A stretch of 34,503 bases of DNA from Flavobacteriaceae bacterium (GTDB lineage Bacteria > Bacteroidota > Bacteroidia > Flavobacteriales > Flavobacteriaceae). Position 1 is the stretch's first letter. Every line of letters starts with the position of its first letter. The stretch lies in NCBI GenBank assembly GCA_002862805.1, contig PKEA01000041.1:1-34503 (forward strand), given 5' to 3'. This document shows positions 8,135 through 14,981 of this stretch, piece by piece. The notes under the pieces were generated by a model. The model was given only the letters and a program-made list of their open reading frames with translations. It was not told the DNA's origin and did no database searches. A program made the translations under genes and the position numbers.

Positions 8135-8163
8135 TAAAAAAACCGTAACATTTCGCTACGGTT
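8135..8163 (-). terminator. Intrinsic terminator of the DUF4136 gene
   Basis: Stem AACCGTA/TACGGTT (8141-8147 with 8157-8163) with a 9-base loop. On the minus strand it is followed by a T run (the A run at 8136-8142 on the plus strand). It ends about 14 bases before the next minus-strand start codon at 8120. Confidence 0.8.
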
Positions 8164-8176
8164 ATAAATTTAGATT

Positions 8177-8695
8177 TTATTTTATTTCAGGAGGATATTG
8201 TTCTAATATCTTACTCACAAAAGTATAAATGCGTTCGTCTTTTTTGTTCGTGTCTTTGGTTAAATTTCCACTACCTTCACCTTGCCAAACTAATTCTTTT
8301 GTTTTAGCATCAATTAAATCAATGTACAAAACACCTTCTGGAGTTGTTGAAATATTAGTGTAGTTCATACCCCAAAAAGGGTTCCATCCCCATCCAAAAC
8401 CATATGAGTTATAGATGTCTACGCGTTCTTTTTCTTTAGTAAAAATACTAATTAGTAAATCCGGATTAGCATCTTTTGTAAATCCTTTAGTAGTCATGAC
8501 TTCGTCAATAGAGCGTAAAATTCTCTTCTTGTCTAAATCAGAAATTTCAACTTTATCGACACCGCTTTTCAAAAAAGCATAAGTCTTGTAATTGTTAAAA
8601 TTCACTTTTTTATCATAATCAGAATTCACTCGTACAGAACTACAAGAAGCCAAAATAAATAAGGCTAGTAAGGGTAATAGTTTAATTGTTTTCAT
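8177..8695 (-). CDS. DUF4136 domain-containing lipoprotein
   Basis: A 172-residue lipoprotein with lipobox ILASC (lipidated Cys18) after a short signal peptide. The family opening SDYDKKVNFNNYKTYAFL (about residues 25-42) is diagnostic of DUF4136, as is the C-terminal pattern GVLYIDLIDAKTKELVWQG. The middle has a glycine/tryptophan/proline-rich stretch (YGFGWGWNPFWG). Members are probably outer-membrane or periplasmic; no biochemical function is established. It is the first gene of a minus-strand pair of lipoproteins but is separated from the second by a terminator. Confidence 0.9.
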   Translation of the reverse strand: MKTIKLLPLLALFILASCSSVRVNSDYDKKVNFNNYKTYAFLKSGVDKVEISDLDKKRILRSIDEVMTTKGFTKDANPDLLISIFTKEKERVDIYNSYGFGWGWNPFWGMNYTNISTTPEGVLYIDLIDAKTKELVWQGEGSGNLTKDTNKKDERIYTFVSKILEQYPPEIK

Positions 8696-8702
8696 AGTTT
8701 TT

Positions 8703-8741
8703 GATTTTTTAATTGTTCGATTTTTTTAATTGTTCAATTAA
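8703..8741. repeat. Two imperfect 17-bp direct repeats between urocanase and DUF4136 genes
   Basis: The units ATTTTTTAATTGTTCGA and TTTTTTTAATTGTTCAA stand in tandem. The second also forms a small palindrome TTAATTG-TT-CAATTAA at 8726-8741. A further CAATTGAATCATC stretch follows up to the urocanase stop codon. It is not a canonical terminator for the urocanase, because no T run follows on the minus strand. It looks like slippage-prone intergenic sequence. Confidence 0.4.
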
Positions 8742-8766
8742 TCGAGTCATCTAACAATTGAATCAT

Positions 8767-10758
8767 CTATTTTTCGAACAACATGTCATCTACTATATTA
8801 GGGATGGTAACTTTTAATAAAGGTTGCGTTTCCATTGCTCTTTTTATAGCAAATACTGCTCCTTCATTTCTAGCCCAACTTCTTCTTGATATTCCGTTAT
8901 TTACATCCCAAAAAAGCATTGACGCTAAGCGTTTTGATGCCTCTTTACTACCATCAAGAACCATACCAAATCCACCATTTATAACTTCACCCCAGCCAAC
9001 TCCGCCACCGTTATGTATTGAAACCCAGGTAGCTCCTCTAAAACTATCTCCTATAACATTATGAATTGCCATGTCTGCCGTAAAGCGAGATCCATCATAA
9101 ATGTTTGAAGTTTCTCTATATGGCGAATCGGTTCCAGAAACATCATGATGATCCCTTCCTAAAACTACATAACCAATTTCCCCTTTGGCAATGGCCTGGT
9201 TGAAAGCTTCTGCAATTTTAACTCTTCCTTCTGCATCAGCATATAAAATTCGAGCTTGTGAACCTACAACCAATTTATTTTCTTGCGCACCTTTAATCCA
9301 TTGGATATTATCGGCCATTTGTTGTTGAATTTCTTCAGGAGAATTTCTTTTCATTTCTTCTAAAACATCACAAGCAATTTGATCTGTTTTCGCTAAATCT
9401 TCAGGGTTTCCTGAAGCACAAACCCAACGGAATGGTCCAAATCCATAATCAAAACACATAGGTCCCATAATGTCTTGTACATAACTTGGGTATTTAAATT
9501 CTCTTCCTAAAGTCGGGTTTTCCGACATTACATCGGCTCCAGCACGAGAAGCTTCAAGTAAAAATGCATTTCCATAATCGAAAAAATAAGTGCCTTTTGC
9601 AGTATGTTTATTAATAGCTGCTGCATGCTGACGAAGTGTTCTTTGAACTTCTTTTTTAAATTGTGCTGGATTATTAGCCATCATTTCATTGGCTTCTTCA
9701 AACGATAATTGAGTAGGGTAGTAGCCACCTGCCCAAGGATTATGCAATGAAGTTTGGTCTGAACCTAAATCGATATGTAAGTTTTCAGCATCGAATCTTT
9801 CCCAAACATCAACCACATTTCCTAAATAAGCGATAGAAATAACTTCTTTGTTGTCCAATGCTTTACGAACACGAGCAACTAATAAATTAATGTCTTCAAC
9901 AATTTCATTAATCCATCCTTGTTCGTGGCGAATTTTTGTGATTTTAGGATTTACTTCTGCACAAACTGTTACACAACCTGCAATATTTCCTGCTTTTGGC
10001 TGAGCGCCACTCATTCCGCCTAAACCAGAAGTTACAAATAAACCACCTGAAGGCGATTTTTTAATTTTTCTAAATCCGTTTAAAACGGTAATGGTAGTTC
10101 CATGTACAATTCCTTGTGGGCCAATGTACATATAACTTCCTGCAGTCATTTGTCCGTATTGAGAAACGCCTAAAGCATTCATTTTTTCCCAATCGTCTGG
10201 TTTTGAGTAATTCGGGATAACCATTCCATTTGTTACTACAACTCTTGGCGCTGCTGCATGCGATGGAAATAATCCCATAGGATGCCCAGAATACATAGTC
10301 AAGGTTTGCTCGTCTGTCATTTCAGACAAATATTGCATAGTTAATAGATATTGTGCCCAGTTTTGAAATACTGCGCCATTTCCACCATAAGTAATTAACT
10401 CATGTGGATGTTGTGCCACAGCATAATCCAAATTATTTTGAATCATGAGCATAATTGCTTTTGCTTGCTCGCTTTTTCCTGGATATTCTGAAATAGGTCG
10501 TGCTTTCATTTCGTAATCTGGACGAAAACGATACATATAAATACGCCCGTATTTTTCTAGCTCTTCCTTAAATTCTGGAATTAACTCTGCATGATGTTTA
10601 GCTTCAAAATAACGAAGTGCATTTTTTAAAGCTAATATTTTTTCTTCTTCGGTTAGAATTTCTTTACGCTTTGGCGCATGATTAATAGCTAACTCGTATG
10701 GTTTTATTTGGGGTAAAACAGAAGGAATACCTTGCTGTATTTGTTCTTTAAAAGTCAT
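8767..10758 (-). CDS. hutU: Urocanate hydratase (urocanase), long form
   Basis: The 663-residue enzyme hydrates urocanate to 4-imidazolone-5-propionate, the second step of histidine breakdown, using tightly bound NAD. Family motifs are clear: YGGNGAVFQNWAQYLL (124-139), MYSGHPMGLFPSH (155-167), the glycine-rich NAD loop SGLGGMSGAQPKAG (244-257), FDYGFGPFRWVCASG (436-450) and GATWVSIHNGGGVGWGE (575-591). It is about 100 residues longer than the Pseudomonas-type enzyme and, from memory, resembles the animal form. Where Pseudomonas-type enzymes have ARICW with the active-site cysteine, this protein reads ARILY (502-506). No other hut gene is present in the window, so it is not in a histidine operon here. 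Confidence 0.95.
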   Translation of the reverse strand: MTFKEQIQQGIPSVLPQIKPYELAINHAPKRKEILTEEEKILALKNALRYFEAKHHAELIPEFKEELEKYGRIYMYRFRPDYEMKARPISEYPGKSEQAKAIMLMIQNNLDYAVAQHPHELITYGGNGAVFQNWAQYLLTMQYLSEMTDEQTLTMYSGHPMGLFPSHAAAPRVVVTNGMVIPNYSKPDDWEKMNALGVSQYGQMTAGSYMYIGPQGIVHGTTITVLNGFRKIKKSPSGGLFVTSGLGGMSGAQPKAGNIAGCVTVCAEVNPKITKIRHEQGWINEIVEDINLLVARVRKALDNKEVISIAYLGNVVDVWERFDAENLHIDLGSDQTSLHNPWAGGYYPTQLSFEEANEMMANNPAQFKKEVQRTLRQHAAAINKHTAKGTYFFDYGNAFLLEASRAGADVMSENPTLGREFKYPSYVQDIMGPMCFDYGFGPFRWVCASGNPEDLAKTDQIACDVLEEMKRNSPEEIQQQMADNIQWIKGAQENKLVVGSQARILYADAEGRVKIAEAFNQAIAKGEIGYVVLGRDHHDVSGTDSPYRETSNIYDGSRFTADMAIHNVIGDSFRGATWVSIHNGGGVGWGEVINGGFGMVLDGSKEASKRLASMLFWDVNNGISRRSWARNEGAVFAIKRAMETQPLLKVTIPNIVDDMLFEK

Positions 10759-10793
10759 TTTTTGTGTGTTTAGAAATTCGTGAATGTAACTTT

Positions 10794-10870
10794 GTTTTGC
10801 GTGAGGGATGGGAGCGAGCTACCGTGTAGCACGTACAGCCCGACCGTAATGAAATGGAGGGCACGCCCAA
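10794..10870 (-). repeat. GC-rich interspersed repeat of flavobacterial type
   Basis: A patch much richer in GC than its surroundings. Read on the minus strand it runs GGGCGTGCCC, GGTCGGGCTGTACG, GCTACACGGTAGC (hairpin, 10818-10830), TCGCTCCCATCCCTCACGC. I recognise this as the kind of short interspersed element scattered between genes in many Flavobacteriia genomes; that is memory, not a search. It lies 35 bases upstream of the urocanase start and within its untranslated leader or promoter region. The stretch 10871-10976 next to it holds nothing I can identify. Confidence 0.55.
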
Positions 10871-10976
10871 TAAAAACTAGGGATAACGAATATCTGCCCT
10901 GTGGTAGGACTTATAAATTTTAATTCTATATCGAAACAACTGAATGTCCATTTTTTCTTATAAATTTTACTCTTTA

Positions 10977-11186
<210 letters not shown>

Positions 11187-11246
11187 TTAAATTTACTTCA
11201 AAAATAAATATTTTAATTAAGATTACTTCTTTACTTTGGTTAAATG

Positions 11247-11276
11247 TTGAAGTTAAGAAGAAATTTAGCAACTTTG
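11247..11276 (+). promoter_or_regulatory. Candidate -33/-7 promoter of the HExxH protein
   Basis: TTG at 11247-11249 and CAACTTTG at 11269-11276 are separated by exactly 19 bases, matching the Bacteroidota consensus TTG-N19-TAnnTTTG with one mismatch. The -7 box ends five bases before the ATG at 11282, so the transcript would be leaderless or nearly so. Confidence 0.5.
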
Positions 11277-11281
11277 TACTC

Positions 11282-11608
11282 ATGATTGTACTCGTTTTAA
11301 AATATTTATTACCAAAAGGATATAGGGGAATTTCTTTATTCCCGTTTATTGTTTTTTCAGATAAAAATTCTAAGCATAATTTAGTTTTACTGAATCATGA
11401 AAAAATTCATATTAGGCAACAATTAGAATTGTTGGTCGTCCCTTTTTATATTTGGTACGCAATGGAGTTTATGGTTAGATATTTTCAATATAAAAATTGG
11501 AATTTGGCGTATCGAAACATTTCGTTTGAACGAGAAGCGTATGCAAATGAAAAAGACCTTAACTATTTAAAGAAAAGGTCTTTTTGGAAATTTTATAAAT
11601 TTTTGTAG
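11282..11608 (+). CDS. Small HExxH-containing putative membrane-associated protein
   Basis: A 108-residue protein with the zinc-metallopeptidase motif HEKIH (His39, Glu40, His43) and a downstream acidic segment SFEREAYANE (81-90) that could supply the third, glutamate ligand as in gluzincins. A hydrophobic stretch (about 48-65) lies between them, and an N-terminal one covers residues 1-10. The helix-HExxH-membrane helix-ExxA arrangement resembles the minimal core of M56-type peptidases. To my knowledge short proteins like this are common but uncharacterised in Flavobacteriia. Proteolytic activity is not proven. It is convergent with the next gene, with only three bases between the stop codons and no room for a terminator. 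Confidence 0.75.
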   Translation: MIVLVLKYLLPKGYRGISLFPFIVFSDKNSKHNLVLLNHEKIHIRQQLELLVVPFYIWYAMEFMVRYFQYKNWNLAYRNISFEREAYANEKDLNYLKKRSFWKFYKFL

Positions 11609-11611
11609 AAA

Positions 11612-13159
11612 TTATTTTTTTTCAGTTTCTACTTTTTTGTCTTCTGCTTTTTTAGCTTCGTGAACTGTTGTTTTAATTCTTTCTATAGCTCCTGGAGCAA
11701 GTGGTAATCTTACATCAGCATTTTTAGATAAAACATTTCCATCTTTATCAGTTCTATCGGCTCTTGTAGCAATAATTTGATAACTAAAACTCACGTTGCT
11801 ATTCCCATTTTGTAATTCTTTTACTGTAAACCCTTTTGAAGATTTTTCAGTAACATAAACACCATTACAATCACCTTCTAATTGTATAAATACTTTTAAA
11901 GGGTGTTTTTCGTTTATTACAATGTTTTTAGCAAGAATAGGGTCTATGTTAATTTGTGCTTTTCCGTTTACTAATTTACCTACTCCATAATCTTGAAACA
12001 ACATTTCTGGTGCTTCTGGCGCAAACATAATGTGTTTGTTTTCTCCTTCACCATCTATAATTGTAGAAACCGTACCATTTCCTAAAATTTTATAATTTGT
12101 ACTTCCCCATCTTGCTCCTACATATGCGAAATCTCCCGTATTCCCATTTCCATTATCATCAGCACCAGTATTTGGTGTTGAAGCAGTATTGTCTTGTCCT
12201 CCTGAGAAATAACCTCCAAAATAGATGTTTCCTCCAACAAAGTTATCGTCTCTTCCTGCTAGCATTGCAAGAGGACTGTTAGAATCACTAGTAGATAAAT
12301 CATTGTCCATATCATAAGAAAAATACCCACCATATCTTTGAGCTCCTACAGTTCCTGTAGACATTCCGTAAATTCCTATTGTTCCTGTACCTGCTACTCC
12401 TTGAGCTTGAGCTGTTAAAGTAGAATAGCTTGTTCCATTTGCAAGACCTACAACACCTGTTCCTGTAGTTCCAGCTGATTGACCTACTGTTCCTACTCCA
12501 CTAGTAGTGTTTGAGTTGTAACCATAAGCTCCCCAGCCTCCTGTATCATTATTATTTGCATATAAACCTACTCCTCCAGCACCTTGTGATCTACCGTATA
12601 TACCTGTACCTCCATCTACAAAAGAATATCCTACAAGCGCATAAATTCCTGCAGTGCTTGAACCTGAAAAAAATTGTGCCCAAGTTTGATCTAAAGCATT
12701 AATACCATATCTCCCTGTATCTCCAAAACGTGCTCTTTCGGTACCATTAGTATGAAACCTTAAGCCTTGAGGGTCTGTAGTTCCTAAGAAATTAGTGCCC
12801 GCAGTTGTACCGCTATTACCAGCTAAAGACCAGTCTAAACCGCCTGGAGAACCTGCAAAGGCAATCCATCGTGTCCCATTCCAAAAATATAAACCAGGGC
12901 CTACATTGTTTGGAGAAGTACCTGCTGCTATAGTGTTGTAAACTACAGTTCCTTCAACAATGTTACCCCCTTGTGGATTAACAACAGGGGCTTGAACTAT
13001 TGCAGATGTTAAAGCAACTCTTGGGGGAATTAAACCATTTGTTGTTGAGCTAATGTCTAATGCCCCTTGTGGAGTTGTAGTTCCAACTCCAACTTGTCCA
13101 GAAACTATATTGGTAAAAACACCAATAAGTAGCATTAAAATTGTCTTATTTGTTTTCAT
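11612..13159 (-). CDS. Exported QVGxGTTTP-type repeat protein, paralogue 1
   Basis: A 515-residue protein. Residues 1-21 are a Sec signal peptide, followed at once by QVGVGTTTPQGALDI and GLIPPRVALTS, a motif common at the mature N-terminus of Bacteroidota surface and tail-fibre-like proteins. Then come FWNGTRWIAFAGSPGGLDW and GTNFLGTTDPQGLRFHTNG (about 90-140), a Gly/Thr-rich middle with repeats such as GTGIYGRSQGAGGVGLYA and GTVGQSAGTTGTGVVGLA (about 180-260), and a C-terminal beta module (about 375-475: FQDYGVGKLVNG, PLKVFIQLEGDCNGVYV, FTVKELQNGNSN). It ends in a charged Lys/Glu tail, not a T9SS sorting domain. It is closely related to the next gene. Function unknown; an elongated surface fibre or adhesin is plausible. 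Confidence 0.85.
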   Translation of the reverse strand: MKTNKTILMLLIGVFTNIVSGQVGVGTTTPQGALDISSTTNGLIPPRVALTSAIVQAPVVNPQGGNIVEGTVVYNTIAAGTSPNNVGPGLYFWNGTRWIAFAGSPGGLDWSLAGNSGTTAGTNFLGTTDPQGLRFHTNGTERARFGDTGRYGINALDQTWAQFFSGSSTAGIYALVGYSFVDGGTGIYGRSQGAGGVGLYANNNDTGGWGAYGYNSNTTSGVGTVGQSAGTTGTGVVGLANGTSYSTLTAQAQGVAGTGTIGIYGMSTGTVGAQRYGGYFSYDMDNDLSTSDSNSPLAMLAGRDDNFVGGNIYFGGYFSGGQDNTASTPNTGADDNGNGNTGDFAYVGARWGSTNYKILGNGTVSTIIDGEGENKHIMFAPEAPEMLFQDYGVGKLVNGKAQINIDPILAKNIVINEKHPLKVFIQLEGDCNGVYVTEKSSKGFTVKELQNGNSNVSFSYQIIATRADRTDKDGNVLSKNADVRLPLAPGAIERIKTTVHEAKKAEDKKVETEKK

Positions 13160-13205
13160 ATATCTCTAATTTACTTGCGAATATATGAATATATTTTAAC
13201 ATTAA

Positions 13206-13234
13206 TTACATTAATTATGTAAAAAATGTTAATA
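13206..13234 (-). promoter_or_regulatory. Shared upstream element, copy 1
   Basis: On the minus strand: TTAACA, five bases, TACA, seven bases, TGTAA. The same 29-base pattern precedes the three other paralogues. In this copy TTACAT and ATGTAA form a clean inverted repeat. It ends 46 bases upstream of the ATG at 13159. A -7-like TATATTCG lies 20 bases downstream of the TGTAA block. Confidence 0.6.
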
Positions 13235-13240
13235 AAACAA

Positions 13241-13294
13241 TTTGAAACATAAAAAAACTTCTTGAGTTTCAAGAAGCTTTTTTTATGTTTCAAA
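13241..13294 (-). terminator. Extended hairpin terminator of paralogue 2
   Basis: The core stem CTTCTTGA-GTT-TCAAGAAG (13258-13276) is flanked by A7 and T7. The flanks themselves continue the pairing: TTTGAAACAT at 13241-13250 matches ATGTTTCAAA at 13285-13294. Total 25 bp paired, with a single bulged C at 13277, much longer than a normal intrinsic terminator. Confidence 0.8.
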
Positions 13295-13305
13295 GAAGTA
13301 ATTTG

Positions 13306-14850
13306 TTATTTTTCTGTTTCTATTTTTTTGACTTCTGTTTTTTTAGCTTCCATAGTGGTAGCTTTAATTCTTTCTATTGCTTTAGGAGCTATTGGAAATC
13401 GTACATCTGTATTTTTAGACAATACGTTTCCATTGCTGTCTTTTCTATCTACCCTCGAAGCTATTATTTGATAACTAAAACTTATGTTACTGTTTCCGTT
13501 TTGTAGTTCTTTTACAGTAAAACTTTCTTGTGTTTTGTTTGTTACGTATACGCCATTACAGTCTCCCTCTAATTGTATGAAAACTTTTAACGGGTGTTTT
13601 TCATTTACGACTATGTTTTTAGCAAGAATAGGGTCTATGGTTATTTTAGCTTCACCATTTGTTAGCTTTCCAATTCCGTAATCTTGAAATAAAATTTCTG
13701 GTGCTTCAGGTGCAAACATGACATGTGTGTTGTTATTTTCACCATCAACTATGGTTGAAACTACACCAGTACCTAAAATCTTATAATTTGTTCCTGACCA
13801 TTGTGCGCCTACATAAGCATAGTCACCTGTGTTTCCTCCAGAGTTTGTTGTTGCGGTTGAGCTTGGAGCATTCGCTGTAGTATCTTGTCCTCCAGAAAAG
13901 TAACCTCCAAAATAGATATTTGTGCCTACATAGTTGTCATCTCTACCTGCTAAAATAGCTAGCGGGCTATTGGTGTCACTTGTTGCTAGGTTGTTGTCCA
14001 TATCGTATGAGAAATAACCTCCATATCTTTGAGATCCAACTGTACCGGTAGACATTCCGTAAACACCTACAGTACCGGTTCCTGCAACTCCTTGTGCTTG
14101 TCCTACTAATGTCGAATAAGTAGTGCCGTTAGCTAAACCTACTACTCCGGTACCTGTAGTTCCAATTGAGTGCCCAACTGTTCCGGTTCCAGAAGTTGTA
14201 TTACTGTTGTATCCATATGCTCCCCATCCGTCAGTGTTATCATTTGATGCATATAACCCTGTTCCACCTGTTCCTTGTGACCTTGCATTAACCCCCGTTC
14301 CGCCATTTACTGCTGAATAACCTACAACTGCAGTGACAGTATTGTCTGTAGTATAAGAAAATGTCTGAGCCCAAGTTTGTGGATTAAGATTAAATCCAAC
14401 ATGACCAGTATTGTCTATTCTTGCACGAATTATATCGTTCGTTTTAAAAGCTATTCCAACATTATCAGTTGTTCCTAGGAAGTCTGTACCATAAACAGTG
14501 CCGCTATTTCCGGCTAGTGACCAATCTAATCCACCTGGAGATCCTGCAAAAGCGACCCATCGTGTACCGTTCCAAAAATATAAACCGGGAGCAACATTGT
14601 TAGGTGAAGTTCCGGTTGTAGCAGTATTCCAGACAGTTGTTCCTGCTACGATTGAACCACCTTGAGGGTTAATAACCGGAGCCTCAACAATTGTGGAAGT
14701 TAGAGCAACTCTTGGTGGAATTAAACCTGTAGTTGTTGAGTTGATGTCAAGTGCTCCTTGTGGAGTTGTTGTCCCTAAGCCAACCTGAGCTAACGTTATT
14801 GAGCAGATAGATAAAGTGATTAATACTGTTAAAAAATATTTTTTTCTCAT
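13306..14850 (-). CDS. Exported QVGxGTTTP-type repeat protein, paralogue 2
   Basis: A 514-residue protein with the layout of paralogue 1: signal peptide to about residue 21, QVGLGTTTPQGALDI, PPRVALTS, FWNGTRWVAFAGSPGGLDW, Gly/Thr-rich repeats in the middle (GTGVNARSQGTGGTGLYA, GTVGHSIGTTGTGVVGLA), GGYFSYDMDNN, GRDDNYVGTNIYFGGYFSGG, and the same C-terminal module with LFQDYGIGKLTNG, IDPILAKNIV, PLKVFIQLEGDCNGVYV and FTVKELQNGNSN. By eye the C-terminal 140 residues are about three-quarters identical to paralogue 1, pointing to tandem duplication. The region around residues 125-170 diverges most. It has a charged Lys/Glu tail and no T9SS sorting domain. Function unknown. Confidence 0.85.
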   Translation of the reverse strand: MRKKYFLTVLITLSICSITLAQVGLGTTTPQGALDINSTTTGLIPPRVALTSTIVEAPVINPQGGSIVAGTTVWNTATTGTSPNNVAPGLYFWNGTRWVAFAGSPGGLDWSLAGNSGTVYGTDFLGTTDNVGIAFKTNDIIRARIDNTGHVGFNLNPQTWAQTFSYTTDNTVTAVVGYSAVNGGTGVNARSQGTGGTGLYASNDNTDGWGAYGYNSNTTSGTGTVGHSIGTTGTGVVGLANGTTYSTLVGQAQGVAGTGTVGVYGMSTGTVGSQRYGGYFSYDMDNNLATSDTNSPLAILAGRDDNYVGTNIYFGGYFSGGQDTTANAPSSTATTNSGGNTGDYAYVGAQWSGTNYKILGTGVVSTIVDGENNNTHVMFAPEAPEILFQDYGIGKLTNGEAKITIDPILAKNIVVNEKHPLKVFIQLEGDCNGVYVTNKTQESFTVKELQNGNSNISFSYQIIASRVDRKDSNGNVLSKNTDVRFPIAPKAIERIKATTMEAKKTEVKKIETEK

Positions 14851-14905
14851 AATTATAGGTTTACTGGTTTATTAAGTAAATATACTTTTATGAGTCTTTT
14901 TTTTG

Positions 14906-14934
14906 TTACAGCATTTCTGTATTTTTTGTTAAAT
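14906..14934 (-). promoter_or_regulatory. Shared upstream element, copy 2
   Basis: Minus-strand ATTTAACA, five A, TACA, seven bases, TGTAA. TACAG and CTGTA make an inverted repeat within it. It ends 55 bases before the ATG at 14850. TATATTTA, one mismatch from the -7 consensus, lies 21 bases downstream of TGTAA, so a regulator bound here would sit at the -33 region. Confidence 0.6.
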
Positions 14935-14935
14935 T

Positions 14936-14963
14936 AAAAAGCCTTGAAGTTTTTCAAGGCTTT
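14936..14963 (-). terminator. Intrinsic terminator of paralogue 3
   Basis: Perfect stem GCCTTGAA/TTCAAGGC (14941-14948 with 14953-14960), loop GTTT, extended by AAA/TTT, with a T run on the minus strand. It directly precedes the shared upstream element of the next gene. Confidence 0.9.
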
Positions 14964-14981
14964 CTAATTATATATTAAGTT

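Noticed and set aside
8767..10758. Histidine-utilisation operon
   Set aside because: Only hutU is present; neighbours are lipoproteins and DUF5522, with no hutH, hutI or hutG.
12097..14320. Plus-strand frames opposite paralogues 1 and 2
   Set aside because: Shadows of Gly/Thr-rich repeats on the coding strand; composition and position follow the real genes.
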